Positions 1-14,400 are shown, counted from the stretch's first letter. The stretch: 64,000 bases of DNA from Euborellia annulipes (GCA_023213315.1 JAKCPI010025241.1:62001-126000), one strand, 5' to 3'. Made by a program: numbers and translations. The notes: generated by a model from the letters alone, not told the origin.

Positions 1-80
1 GAAAAGTGACTAAAACGCCCTTTTTTATTTCTAGTACATAGTTTGGGTAATTTGTAATTGTCATCCACAACCCTGTAGAC

Positions 81-617
81 CAGGGGTGGGCAAAAGCCGG
101 CCCGCGGGCCGGATCCGGCCCTTTTGCTTACTTTATCCGGCCCGTTGAAAAATCCCTTTTATGCGATTTTGTTGAAATCAACAGTATAAATAATCAAATA
201 TATAAATAATAGAGTATTATAATTTCGAAGAGCCGTAACCATATCACTACTTTTATGTACGCAACATACTAGGTCTGTTCGATTAACTGATTTATTTAAT
301 GACCATTAATTTAATATAATGGATCATATTTCTCTAAAAATTACGTGACATATTTTACTGGGCAAAAATTGTTCGCATGTACACCCAAGTAAGACAATTT
401 ATTATTACTATTATCTATTATTAACTGTCAAATTTCTTTGTCCAAATGCTTTAAAATGATACTTAGAGTGTTTTTGCCTAAAAAAACTTCTTGGGCAGGG
501 AAAAACTCCACCCAAAACATTCGGGTGTGGAAAGCGTACGCGGTATAGTCCTGCGGCCCGGGAGACATTTTGAAAATTTCATTTTGGCCCGCGCTTAAAA
601 GTATTTGCCCACCCCTG
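81..617. mobile_element. hAT-type MITE with perfect target duplication
   Basis: The element begins CAGGGGTGGGCAAA and ends TTTGCCCACCCCTG (one extra base near the right end), so the ends are inverted repeats of the CAGGGGTGGGC class common in hAT families. Both flanks carry the identical 8-bp sequence CTGTAGAC (73-80 and 618-625), the length hAT transposases make. The 537-bp interior has no coding capacity, so it is a non-autonomous copy. The ends are rich in GGCCC, giving a GC-rich island at the left end. Confidence 0.85.
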
Positions 618-890
618 CTGTAGACCCTCTATAAATATAGTTCTGTTTTTTACTATTTTTGTTTATGCGACGAATTTTCACGAAAAGATGAAAATTGGCC
701 CCCAGGTCCTCCCTCCTTATATAGATCTCCTGGATGAAGTGGAGAATCTCGAATAAGCAACCTCGAGGAAAAAGCAATCAGAGTCAAAATTTAGCCTATT
801 ATTTAGGGGGTTCTAATAAAAAATTATTTTAAAATAATCTTTAGATTACTTTTTTTTTGTAAATAAAAGGGTAAGAAATGGACACAAAAT

Positions 891-1751
891 GGACCCTGTT
901 ATGCAAATGTGTGTCAACTTCAAAAAAAAAATTCAAAACTGAGGAATATTGTTTCAAATGCTAATTAATAATATTTGTTATGAAATATGTCCTAAAAAAA
1001 TTTATATTTAATGTAAAAGCTTAATATTATTTTTACAGTATTTCAATACAGGATTTTCATTTTGCAAAAATGATTTATGTACCTAACACGTTGTTTTTTA
1101 TGATGTACACAACCAATAAAAAGTTATTTAACCTATATTATATATTGTTTACCTTAAATAAACCAAAATCCTTTTTTTTTTTTTTAAATGAGAAAATTTT
1201 CTCTGAATTCGTAGATATCAAAATTTAATTTTTTGATATTATTCCTGATAATGAAGATGAGGATCAGTGCGATTTCGAAAAGACAACAAAATAAATAATA
1301 TTAAGTCAATTTCATTATAACTTTGATTTATTGGTTCCATGTTCACTTCCATTCAGGAATTAATTGATGAGAAAATTTTGTAATCACTTTGTATTTAATT
1401 TTAAAATATTAATACTATTTAAAATTGATTAATGTAATTTTGATAAAAAGTTTCTAAGCTACTAGTATTAAATATATAGAGAATTTTGCAATCATGTGTC
1501 GAGGGACTTTGAAGCATTTTTACAAATATATATTGGACTTGGAGAATTTTGCAAAAATAATTTTTTATATTTTATTGTTTTTCTCATTAGTCATATTTTT
1601 AGAGATAATTTATCAATATATGTCATAATTAGAGTATTTACTTGCACAATTGACAAAAAAAATGATATATAATCTAATCAAAACAATTTAATTGTTGATT
1701 TTCTCAAAACTCGATGTCTGGCCTTTGACATACATTTGCATAACAGGGTCC
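891..1751 (+). mobile_element. GGACCCTG-family TIR element, long form
   Basis: Terminal inverted repeats of about 28 bp run from GGACCCTGTTATGCA inward through TGTGTCAA, and the right end is the complement. Flanks are AAAT and ATAT, close to the 4-bp duplication seen at other copies. This is one of two long copies; the other (10763-11647) is in the opposite orientation and shares the interior, including a GAAGATGAGGAT stretch. No transposase frame survives. The superfamily is not certain; 4-bp duplications fit few DNA transposon groups. Confidence 0.75.
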
Positions 1752-1898
1752 ATATAGCCTACTGTTGATTCTTAAAAAAGAAGAGTAGAGGACTCGATAC
1801 AAATTCCAAAAGTTAATTCGCTTCTCCCCCTGAGGGATCATATTTATATTAAACTAATTAATTTAAATAACAAAGAACGGAATACTAATGGCCTCAGA

Positions 1899-2203
1899 TG
1901 ACGCAAAAGACAAAAATAAGAGCCAAATATTTGTAGTCATTCATACGCAGAAGACAATGCATTGTGCATCAGAAAAAATCGAAGTGACGTCAGCTTTTAG
2001 GGATTCCCCTAGTTATAGGGAATAACAAAAATTTTATCCCCTGGAGTCAATCAATCAGAAAAGGTTTTAGATACTAAAATACATTTTGAAATTTATTGTC
2101 GTTGACATCCACATCGTCGATTAATTAATAAATAATAAAGTCATTATTTTTCGGTTACATGATTCAACACGTTCTTGTTTATTGTCAAAAAACGATGACG
2201 TAA
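1899..2203 (+). promoter_or_regulatory. Cluster of ATF/CREB-like sites upstream of gene 1
   Basis: Three bZIP-type sites lie within 420 bp of the TATA box of gene 1: TGACGCAA at 1899-1906, the full palindrome TGACGTCA at 1985-1992, and TGACGTAA at 2196-2203. TGACGTCA is the classical cAMP-response element; the other two are ATF/C-EBP-like variants. Binding is an inference from sequence only. The rest of 1752-2317 has no recognised repeat. Confidence 0.4.
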
Positions 2204-2317
2204 CGAGCGGCGGTGTATGGGTTCGATGCCCGGCTTGTCTAATCAACCGTGTCCGTCCGTCCGTCTCTCTATCTGTTTCTCGAGCGAGCGAACTGCCTTG
2301 GAACGCTTTTAGCCGTT

Positions 2318-2352
2318 TATAAAAGCAACTGAGATCGGAGCCGTTCAGGCCA
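2318..2352 (+). promoter_or_regulatory. Core promoter of gene 1 (TATA box and initiator)
   Basis: TATAAAAG lies at 2318-2325. About 29 bases downstream is TTCAGG (2344-2349), an acceptable arthropod-type initiator, placing the start of transcription near 2347 and giving a 5' leader of about 72 bases before the ATG at 2419. The leader ends in CAACAACAACATGG, an A-rich context typical of insect or crustacean start codons. Confidence 0.65.
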
Positions 2353-2418
2353 GAAGCTGTCTGTTGTCTGTCTTGTGTCTTCAACTTCTTCTCTTCTCTT
2401 ACAACAATCAACAACAAC

Positions 2419-2430
2419 ATGGCTAAACAG
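2419..2430 (+). CDS. Gene 1, exon 1 coding part
   Basis: Encodes only Met-Ala-Lys-Gln before the donor CAG/gtaaag at 2431. A first coding exon of four codons followed by the signal peptide core in exon 2 is a frequent layout in arthropod cuticle and other secreted protein genes. The start was chosen because it follows the TATA box and joins in frame to the signal peptide of exon 2, which has no ATG of its own before the hydrophobic core except one inside the intron. Confidence 0.75.
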
Positions 2431-5400
2431 GTAAAGGGAAATTATTAATTACTTCATAAAGAAAAGAATAAATAAATAAAAACAACGCTTGTAAAAAGAT
2501 AACTATTTTACAAACTATTTGACTAGAGAAGAACAGTTATCAATTATAAATTAATTATGGATGGATTATAAGAGGCTATAATCCTCATTTTTAAAGTACT
2601 TAAAACACAATTTGGTCCTTTGTGCCTGTGGGATATTCTCCCACTTTCCTTCTCTAAGAGGAGACTTCGGCAAATGTTTGAATTATTTGGGGCAAGCTGG
2701 ATTCGAACCCGGCTCGTGTTGAGACTTCGGACTCAGTAATCAACAGCTTAGCCGGTTTAGCCACTTAGCACTTCTACTAATTAATTATAATTATAATATA
2801 AATTTGGAAAATACAGTTTTTGGTGTGTTAGATGCGCAAGTTTTTTCGGCCTTTAAAAAAAGTCTAGAATTATAAAGAAAAAAAAAGTTTTGAATACATT
2901 CGAAACAGTGACGCAAGGATGGGAGGGAGGTAAAGGGGGATAATTGGACCCTGTTATGCATTAGTGTGTCAAGCGCCAAAAAATTAAAAATTGAGTTAAG
3001 CACGGAATATTGTTTCAAATGCTATAATTAATAAGGTTAGTATTTTTTATGAAATATGTCCTAAAAAAATTTATATTTAATGTTACTTGCACAATTGACA
3101 AAAAAAAATTATAATTATATAATCCAATAAAAACAAAAAACTTGAATGTTAATTTTCTCAAATCTCGGTAGCTGGCGCTTGACACACTAATGCGTAACAA
3201 GGTCCAATTAATGCCTTCCCTCATTTAGATTAGGATTCAAATTAGAGATATTCCAAGTTAAATCTTCTAATGAAATTTTAATTGATTTTTACATGCCTCT
3301 ATGTGGGAGAAAAAACTATTGAAAAATATTTTTTAATGTTCATAAAGGGTGGGGAGGGGTAGGGGGAGGTCCAGGGGTTCGTCTAGCCTCTGTTGAAAAG
3401 GAAAGCTCGAAAAAAGTCCTTTTACTTTTAATTCAATAGTGTGATTGAATTTATCACCTCCCACCACTTTAATTTGTTCCATGCAATCCACCACTGCATT
3501 ACTACCTCCTCCTTAATTGAATACACTAGTAATTTTCATGGAAGACAACCGTGTGATGCCTAAACCGAAGTCACAAAGCGGCGCGTCGATAAAACATAAT
3601 TTTGAATAGTCATAATCCTCCGTCAGAAGCCGAAAATGATATTAAAATGAAAATGAAAAATAACGCCAATATAATTTAAAAAAATTCTATCGAAGACGGA
3701 AAGCCTTTTAAAAATCCTGTGATAATCCCAGGTCGTTGTCTTTAATTTAATTAATTATAAACATTACTATTACGTCACGGTGGTGCCGAGGATTCATACA
3801 GATGAGAAATATAACAAAAATACTTTTTTTCTCAGTAAGCTTAGTAATTTGATTCAATAAAAATTGTTTTTTATTTATACATGTATTTTGTAAAACTTAT
3901 TTGTAAACCGGGGCTCCCTATATTTCCCATTCATAAAAATTAATTATTTTATTTTTTTATGTACAGTCAGTTTCAATATTAACCGCCACCCCTAGAGAAT
4001 AGAGCCGTGAAGCTAGACAACCAAAGCGCTTAGCTGGCGTATTGTTGTCTCAAAAAATAGTATTTCTAATGAAATATTAAAAAAAAAAGTTTATTTAATT
4101 ATTTTCTAAGCACTCTGGTTGTCTAACTTCACGGCTCTATTCTCTAGGGGTGGCGGTTAATATTGAAACTGACTGTACAGTCCCTCTTGTTCAAAGGCTC
4201 GCTTTCCGCTCCAAGCGATGAAAGCTTTTCCAATTTATTTTACCAACAAATGAATTTAGGGTACTAACCTAATTCATAAAGAGACTTTAATTATTAATAT
4301 ATTCATAAGAAATATATAAAGATGTAAGAAAAATTTTTTTTTCTCCACTCTAGCTCTCATTTCCTTAAGGGGGCACGGGAGCGAAGTGGTTACGTATGTT
4401 TTTCCCGATAAGATGGCGTAGTCTGTCATAAAAAGTATGCCCAAAAATCAAGTAATTCAAAAATTTGCCAAGAGATGTCAGAATGGTAGCTAATATTTAA
4501 TGCATTTGCATGATTTTCATTGATCTTTTAAGAAAGAATACTTTATAAATGTTATTATATATTACGTATCTTTTATAAAAGCATAAAAATATATAAATAT
4601 AGGCCAGATATACGCTATTAGGGGATCAGCTGTTAGACTAGCCTGCCATCTATTGCAAGAATGCTGAACTAATTTGACAGTTGATTTTTAAATAAATCAT
4701 CTAAGCTTATTTTAAAAATTTCTTAATTAATATGTGATTAATAATAACAATAAATTCATTTTTAAATTTAAAAAAAAAAAAAGATTATTGGGACAGATTG
4801 TTTTTTTGTATTTGCTTGATAACAAAAAAATTAATTAGGATAATTTTTTAATAAGTCATTAAAAAAATTATAGCTCGATGTCCCAAAAATCTTTTATGAA
4901 TTTAATTCATTTAAAAAAAACCGCAATTGAAAAATTCCTTTTAATAGTCTAGTTTTTTTTTAAAGTACGTTTAGACGTCGCTCCTGAACCCCCTTAAAGG
5001 TTATTAGATATTTATGCTTATCCAAAATTATTCTTTGCAGTTAGTGTATTTCATCCAAGCAAAATTTTGCCATTAAACTAAAATGATTTTATCATGTACG
5101 AAAGCACTTAATACAGAAACAAATAAACAGAGAGACATCATTCTATAAACTACTCATGGAATATCAAAAGATTTTAAATAAAGATAGGCCTATTTGTTTA
5201 CGGGCAAACTGTGGTTTATTTGTGTTGCTTAAACAGTATCTTATACAAATAAACCACAGTGCGTTATTTAATAACAATAACTGTGAAAGTTTTAACTCTC
5301 AAACAAAACATTTTCGATTTTTTTTTGTGATTGGATTGCTCGGCCATTGTTAAAATTCTTTCAAATCCTCGTGGCTTGAATTAACTACCAATCGATTGAA

Positions 5401-8400
5401 ACAAATAAATGGCTTGAGATGCCGTGTTTGTATCACTAAATGATTGTCTACAGGTGGTGTTGAGCCTTGCCGTCGCCCTCTGCGCCTGCCTCACCGTGTC
5501 CAGAGCCATCCCGGTGGCCATCATGGAGGCATCTGACGCCGATGTAGTAGAGTCTGTGGTACAACAAGTGATGGTTGCTGCACCATCGGATTTGGCAGTG
5601 GCAGCGACAAGTCATCTGGGTCATTTGTCTGGTGACGATGAAGGGTATGTGCATACCAAAGCTTCCAAGGGGGACGACGGCTATCAGGCATACGACAGCT
5701 GGCACAAGAAGGACGGCGACAGCTACGGGTAGACATATAAAAACACGGAAATTCTTTTGGGTGGTTCAGGACTGAACTAATCTTCTTTATCATTTGAATG
5801 GAAAAGGGAAATTAACAGGATATGGAAGAGGGATGTAAAATAAAAGAATTATTAAGGTGGAGGTCAAATTTCAAATAATATATATTATTTTAGCTAGTAG
5901 AATGGATAAGGAAATGAAATGATTCACGCTCAGGGTCTCCCATCGAGAAACCCTCCACGAGTCTCCTGAGCCCAAGGCTGTAATTTCTTCTAGCCAATTT
6001 ATGCCAGTCTTTCCATCTCTCCCTAAGGTGTTAAGCTCTAACAGGCTTCCTTCTGGCCCCAAAAATAAGAGATTAATAATTAATAAAAAATTACATATAT
6101 AATATATTTTATACATCGCGTATCTAGGAAATTTATATAACACGTAATTCAATATTTATTTATTAATTCAATTACCCGACAAAATAGGGTGCCGCCGGGA
6201 GTCGAACCACGGATCCATCAATTTGTACTCGGTTTGCTCCACTGGACTACAGCACTACATTCGGGTATTTGAATCCACTCAGAAAGCAATTCAGGTGAAA
6301 TGGACCCAAATTCGGGGCCACAAATTTCTTCCTCGACCGACTCCCTAACTTTTGCCGGGTATTTGAATTAATAAATATTGAATTATATAAAAATAAGAAA
6401 TTGGAGAAAAAGAAATGATCACTTTCGATAGCATGCTCCCTATCATCTTTATTTTCGAAAAATCTTTAGTGATTTCGAGGGTAAGATTAATTATATTTAA
6501 ACTCTTTAGGGTATGGTCTAGCTGAAATATTAGACCTATGTATTACGGAGAAATTAAAAACATTTGATACGTTTTTCGACACAAGTTATCATTTCTGAGG
6601 ATGTCACAAGAGTGCCGTAAATATCGATGTAATGATTTTAATTTCTTCGATATCGAATAAATTCTGTATAATTTTAGAGGAAATATCCATATTAAGTGAT
6701 TTATATATATTTTAAATGAGAACCAAATAATTGACTCCAGGCCCGGAACTATGAGATTTTTTAGGGGGGGGGGGGCAAAATTTAATTTGTCGCCCCCTCC
6801 TTAAAATTTTCTATACAAAATTCATATCATTTTTACCTTTTTTTTTAAGTAAATCTTTCTTTAATTGCCTCCCCCTGATATCTGCCGCCCGGGGCACATA
6901 CACCCACTGCCCCTCCCTAGATCCGGCCCTGATTGACTCTTAGATTATGAAAATCATCAACTTCTTTTCAAGGGGAAGATTTATTTGACGAGCAGTGATA
7001 TGTTTCACTAATTAGGAAAAATTTGGCAAATATTTAGTGGTAGATTTATAATCATTTTATAATATAAAAAATTTGTTTGTTGTTGTTGTTGTTTAATGTG
7101 AATATGAGATTTTTGGAGTTTGGGTAGGAATTGGGGGTGGTTTAGTTCTATCAATTAGGGGTGCCCCCTTTGGGGGGTTATCAATTCCTACAAAGCTTGG
7201 AAAACAGGATCTCTCGTTTGAAAAATATATTTATCAAAAAATTTAAAATGAAAAATAAAAACTATTCCTCCCCTAACAATTCGACATTTGAAAAGATTTT
7301 TTTCCCCCCCTTAAATTTTTATTTTTTATTTTCTTCGATTTAATGAAATTAAAATGTTGTTCTTAGGGTGTAAATAATTGAAAAATGGTATTTAAGACCT
7401 CAGAAAGTGAATCACCCCCCTGGCCCCCCTAAAATTTATTTTTCATTCGATTTTAATGAAATTAAAATGTTGTTTCTTAGGGTGTAAATATTTGAAAAAT
7501 ATATTAATCAAATATTTAAAATAAAAAATAACTCTTCCTCATAATTAATTAAAATACATTTATCTGGAAACTTTAGTTATCCGAGAGGAGTTAGGGGTGG
7601 GGTTACCAGTATATTTATAAAATAAAAACGCAAAAATTTTCAGCAATTTTTTTATTAGTTCACACAAGGCAATATTTCCAAATATTTCTGAGACCTATCG
7701 GCACTTCTTCTTCAGTGGATTTCACCCCGTATGCCCCTTACAATTAAAACCCTTGGAGGCGACCTTCATATACGTACAGCAATTATTAATTATTTGAGAA
7801 AGGAGAATTATAATTATTGTCATGGTTACATGGTTTATTTTTGATTTTTATTTCACGAGGCTATGTAACATTTAAATATTTATCAATGCACATTTCATTT
7901 ATTATTAAATCGATTCCACTCCAATTCCTGATTATTATTCAATCGTTTGTCGTCTCATCTAAGGAAAAGAATAATTTTAATTTTTTGTCTCATTCAATGG
8001 TTGAATGGTTTTTGCCGATGCATTTCCTTCCATCAGTTTTTTCTCCTCTTTTTCATCACAATAAACAAACCAAATTCTTACTGGTTGATTATCAATAAAT
8101 AATTACGCCTCTGTGTTTAAATTAAAATTGTAAATTTAACCATTCCACTGAATGGTATTCTACAATTGACTAATGTTGATTAATTGCACTATAATTCCTC
8201 TCTCCGCACGCATAATTGTTAAATTCTTCTAGATATTAATAACAGATCATGCTAGGCTCTGTTTTTAATCGAAAAAGATCGCGAGTTTGTCATTTGGGTT
8301 GCCTAATTTTCAGCAAGCTAAAAAGAACTAATTTTTGCAAACCATTGTAAAAGAGATAAAAAAGAATCAGTGAAAATATTTTTTTTAATTATCTAAATAA

Positions 8401-11400
8401 ATATGATTACTCATCGTAGTTTTGAAGAAAAACTATTTTAAATCAAGATAGTGGTGTTGAAAACTACGACGAGTAACTAAGTAATAGGCCTACATTCTCT
8501 ATATTCATCTCGTCTTCTCTCAGTTTTTTAAAACTATGCTGTATTATGAAGAAAAAGAATGAAGTTTAGGCCTATATATTTAGTAGGTCTCCTTGGTTAA
8601 CGTTTCGGCATTGGTTCAATCCATTCTCAGAACTTCTAGGGGTGTGAATACAAATATATAATAAAAATTTCAATTACATTGACTATTATTATCTTTGTGT
8701 TCGTATAGCCACCCCATAAGCTCTAAGATTGGTCTTAGCCAAGACCTAAACATCGATCTATTGAGCCTACAAATAAAATAAATATATATAAAATCAGGAA
8801 AAAACGGGTTCTTTAATGGACACCATGTAGCACATGTAGTGGTGTGACGTACACCCGCGCAAACACCGAAATGCAGGGGGGCCCCGGGAATTGGGGAACC
8901 CGCGGGCCGGGCGGGCTTTAAAGGCCATGAAAAAAATTACGAGCTGGTACTGGAGGGTAGCAAGTTCAAATAAACGGGTTCGGGTGGACGTGCATGCAAA
9001 TGAAATCGGGCGTGCACGAACCTATAAAAAAAAATCAAAATAAGGTTGCGGGGGGCCCAGCTAAAATGCATTACGTCACTGCTGTAGCAGCTTAAAATTT
9101 AGAATAAATAAAATTGTTCTTTTTGTTAGGATCGAACTCTGAATTTGACATGTTAACCACCGTAAATTTTTATTTATTATTATTATATGAATGTATAATA
9201 TGACGAATTTATTTGGAGGAAAAATTAAATTGATTGAAATTGATTCAGGTATAATATATTTTTCTTTTAAAGTCATTTCAGCTGCAGAGGCCATTTGACT
9301 TTTATAAATTTATTTATCAAATGCAGTATCAATGGCTTCCGGCGGGCGTTCAGCAGTCTTTTTTTCGGAGTCCACCTATCCCGATTTTCAGCACCACTTG
9401 GCGTTGCTTAACAACATTGGTCTTGGTGGCTGTTGTTCATCCTTCTTGCAAGGCCAGCCGGCTTTTTTAATTTTATTTATTCCCTTTTCGGCTACTGAGG
9501 CTATTTGGGGTTTGAATACATTATATTACATTAATACAATAATAAATGACTACCGGGGGACGTTCAATGTGCTGATTCCTCCTGATCGTCTATCCGATTG
9601 CTTAACCGCAACGATTGTGGTGACTGTTTAGTAGTTTGAATGATGTCTGTGGTAATTTCTTGTCAACGAAAACTCAAAACTATTCATCCAATTGTTTTGA
9701 AATTTTGCACACATAAACTAGAGGTAAAGATCAAGAACTGAAAAGCTTGGTAAACATCAGACCATTAGGGGGCGCTCTAGAGGGGGATTTTTTCTTAATA
9801 ACTATGATTTTTTTTTATATATTCAGAAACTAGACATTCTCCATAGTCAGAATATATAAATATTTGTATCCAGTTTGTTATAAATTTGTTAAAAAAATTA
9901 TTTAAATTTGAAAATTTAGCGTAGCAACAGAGAAAATCCAAAAAAATAAATAAACGCATTGGTTATTTCTTTGAATAATGGGTGGGAAAGTTGTTCGGAT
10001 TTAGTCCACCCTTTATTTTTTTTTTAGGTCTTTTCGGCATCGGATGCCAATATAGACTTTGAACGTTACTTTATATATGTTAAGGGTAATATTATTGGAT
10101 CCATTGGCTTTACTATCAAAATGATATAAATAAATATTCATCAAGCTTCCTGAGTTCCGAACTCATTTCCCTTGGCTTTTGCTCTCGGCGACCTTAAATA
10201 CAATCCAGCAATAAAGACCATTTAATTCCATCAATTTTAAAAGAAAAATTGAATAACTCATGGACCAACGACCCATTACGCCCTGAGTTCAACCGTTTTT
10301 TTTTTTTTCAATTCTAAAATTCTAATCTTGATAATGTAATGTATTTTTATTTTCAAAAAAAAAAAAATTTATTAAATACTACTCTCTCTCTCTCTATCTA
10401 CATAGATATCTATGAACGAACGATAAATGCATAGAATAAAAAAAAAATGATTAATGAACACATTTTAATATCCGTAAAAGGAAATTGAATTCAAATAAAT
10501 TACATTTAACAAAAAACAAAAACAAAAAAAGATGATGATGATTATCAGTGGAAAAAAAATCTCAAACATAATTATTAGATATCAATAGAAATGTATAAAT
10601 GGGGAAACGATATTAAAATTAGCTAATATTCTATACAAGGGAAAATAAATTGAGATATTAATATATCATTAGCTGGCTCGGGCCCGCCTTCAATCGAAAA
10701 AAGTTTATTTAACCACAAAAGAAGAACTCTTGGATGTTCTCTCCATGTTCTTGATCATAAATGAACCCTGTTATGCAATGGTGTGTCAAAGACCAAACAT
10801 CGAGTTTTGAGAAAATCAACATTAAAGTTTTTCTGATTTAAATTGTTTTGATTAGATTATATATCATTTTTTTTGTCAATTGTGCAAGTAAATACTGTAA
10901 TTATGGCAGATATTCATAAATTATCTCTAAAAATACGACTAATTTAGAGAAAAACAATAAAATATAAAAAATTATTTTTGCAAAATTCTCTAAGTCCAAT
11001 TTGCAATTTGCAAAAATGCTTCAAAGTCTCTTGATAATAAATAAAATAATTTTAGGTTATAATTCAAAAATTAAAACGAAGATATTATTAAAGTTCTTTT
11101 ATGGTTATATTTAATACTAATAGCTTAGAAACTTTTTATCAAAATTACATTAATAAATTTTAAATAGTATTAACGTTTTAAAATTAAATACAAAGTGATA
11201 ACAAAATTTTCTCATCAATTAATTCCTGAATGGAAGTGAACATGGCAACAGTAAATCAAAGTTACAATGAAATTGACTTAATATCGAAATCGCACTCATC
11301 CTCATCTTCATTATCAGGAATAATATCAAAAAATTAAATTTTGACATCTACGGTTCATTTCTCATTTAAAAAAAAAAGGATTTTGGTTTATTTAAGTTTA

Positions 11401-14400
11401 AATAAGTTTTTATTGGTTGTTAACACCATAAAAAACAACGTGTTAGGAACATAAATCATTATTGCAAAATGTAAAATCCTGCATTGAAATATTGTAAAAA
11501 TAATTTTATGCTTTTACATTAAATATAAATTTTTTTAGGACATATTTCATAAAAAATACTATTAATTAAAGCATTTGAAACAATATTCCGTGCTTAACTC
11601 AATTTTGAATTTGTTGGTCTTTGACACACCATTGCATAACAAGGTTCAAATAATATTCTCTATCATTTAATATGTTATTAATCAATGAAAATATTTGCCA
11701 AAGTTTAATTGAATTCTCATCTAATTATAGATAAATAATAATCTATTTATAAGTTCAATGAAGAGTAGAAAATTGGCTGTGGTGATGATTAAATAAAGGA
11801 ACTCTGTGAGTAGGGCAGCCAGCGGAAATAAAAATATTTCGTCAACGTTTCGGGAACGCATCGCTCCCATCTTCAGGATCTATGGCCATCAAATATTTAT
11901 TAACTTACTTTAGTACATATATCATTACAACTATATTATTTACAAAAAGTACCGGTAGTTAAAAAATGCTTACGAATTAATTGTTGAATTATGCACAATA
12001 TATTTTAAAAAATAAAATGCCCCCGAGTTTGGCGTAGTAGGTAGCGTGCCTACCTCCTATACCAAACGTCGCGGGTTCGGAACCAGAGCAGTCCGATGAT
12101 TTTATTGAAGCCATTTGGATACCAGATGGCTTAAATAGAAATGCCTCAACCCACAATAGATAATATATATTACAACGGTTATCGTCAAAGTCTTAAATGG
12201 CCTAAGTTGCCGAAAAGACTGTGTGAATGTGTGTGTGAGTGTGAAAAAAAAAATAAAATAAAATATATTTGGCATAATATAATCTATTTTATTAAATTAT
12301 TATGCATAATATATATATAATATATAATATGCACAATATATTTTATTTTTTTCGTTGTGTTCCTATAGATATAAAACTGTTCATCTGTTATTCAACAATT
12401 AATTCGTAAGCATTTTTTAACAACCTTTTGTAAGCTAACGGCCAAAAAAATAAAGGAAAAAAACTTTTGTAAAAAACTATAGTTGTAATGTAATATGTAC
12501 TAAATTAATAAATATTCCTGAAGATGGGAGTGATGCGTTCCCGAAACTTTAACAAAATATTTTAAAAATTTTTTTTTCCTCTCTCCCCCCCTCTCGCTTC
12601 TTTTTTTTATTTCTTTATTTTTTATATTCTACTCCCCGTTTTTTTGTCCCTCTTTCTCTCTCTTTCTCCTTCTTCCCCTTGCAATTTTAATTTTAAATTT
12701 AATTTTTAAATACTTAAAGAATACCTAAAAATTATTTTCATCCTTTTTCTCCTTTAACTTTTTATTTATTTTTCCTTTATTTATCCTTTCTCCCATAATT
12801 TCTCTCATAGAAAATAGAGTGAAATTTATATTTTTTTTTAAATTTTATTTGAAATTCTAAAGAAATCCCTCAATTAGAAAATTAATTATAATTTTTTTTT
12901 TATTTTTTTTTTTCTTGTAGTTGGTAGCGAGCCTGCCCTCTATACCGAGGATCGCGGGTTCGAATCCCAGGGAGTCCGATGATTTTATTTAAGCCATTTG
13001 GATATCATATGACTTAAATAAGAATGCCTAGACCCCAAATATACACCGGTATATACCCTAGTATATACCACGGTATTATAAAAAACAATACTAGTCTTAT
13101 ATGGCCTGAGTTGCCGAGAAGACTGTGTGAATGAGAAAAAAAGTGTGAGTGTTAAAAAAAAATATTAAGAAAAAGCAAGGGTCCGAGCCAGCTGAGGGGT
13201 CCAGGGGGCGATAATAATTTCGCAATATTGCATTATTTATAAATGTATCATAGCTCTGAAGATGAAAACCCATCTATTGCAATAATATAGAAACTAAAGC
13301 CCGGTAGTTAGGCAGCCCAAATGACACACGCTCACTAAACTTTTATTCTGATTAAAACATTGAGATAATTTTTATTTCGATATATTGAATATCTTGAAAT
13401 TATGAAGATAAATTTTGTATGCTTATTCTTTTGTTAAAAAGGGTGTTCAGGGGGGATGGGGGGGGGGGGGGGGGGTAAAAAAAAAAAATATGTTAATGAT
13501 ATTGAAAAAATATTATAATATAAATTAAAATAAAAAAAATTATAAATAATTGAAAAAAATTAATATTAGAATTTGTATTAAAATTATTTTTATTAAGAAA
13601 AAAAAATTTTTTTTTATTTGTTTTTATTTATAATTATTATATTATAAAAAAAAATCTCACTTTAGGTTATTGGTGAAGGGGGGGGTCAAAAATTTTGGCA
13701 AAAAATTGGTATATGGTTCAGGCTATTGTCTGCTTTGAAAATGGTATTTCTCACATAGACAAGCTGCCATTTGGGCTGCCTACCTACCGGGCTTTAGTCC
13801 CAATACTTATTGCATTATATGGTATTAACGTCGAAAAAAAAAAAATGCGCTTAAGAGAATAAATAAAAACCTTTTATTTATTTATCTATAATTAGATGAG
13901 AATTTAATTAAATTTAAGAATGTTTCAAGTAGTGGCAAAGTTGAATTCATTTTCAAGTAAATTTGAAACAAATTTCATTTTATGAAATCACTTCCGAATG
14001 TGGCTGTTAAAACATCTCAGGTCCTTTTTATCTATCCGATTAGTAAGGCTAAACGCACACCAAATGAGCAAAAACGTTTCCGAACGAAACATTTTTGCCT
14101 AAAACTTTTTCCAATTCTTTTCTATGGGTCAACACACATCAAGGTGGCAAAACACAATTGGACATTATTCGGCATCATTGAATAAAATGTTTTGCCATTG
14201 AGCGTTTTGCTCAATCGGTGTGCTTTGGCATTAAGCAAAACGTTTTGTCCAAGAGCGTTTTGCTCTTGCTGGTGTGCGTTCAGCTTAAAACAAATGAAAT
14301 TTTCTCATTAATAATTAAATCCGAAAATCCGGTCGATATCAAAGAAAAAAATTTTAATAGGCATTCTCGTTATCCGTGACTAAAAAAATGAATTTTAATT

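Noticed and set aside
5448..5793. Minus- and plus-strand open frames over exon 2 of gene 1
   Set aside because: They are shadows of the GC-rich coding exon; the spliced plus-strand frame explains it.
6187..6262. tRNA gene on the minus strand
   Set aside because: A and B boxes are present but the anticodon stem does not pair and the sequence is enclosed by foldback arms, so a SINE head is more likely.
7161..7343. Short open frame with Lys/Asn-rich sequence
   Set aside because: A/T-driven frame within the Helitron-like segment.
9332..9631. 99-codon open frame
   Set aside because: It lies within two tandem copies of SINE-like family C, whose third copy at 39.0 kb does not keep the frame.
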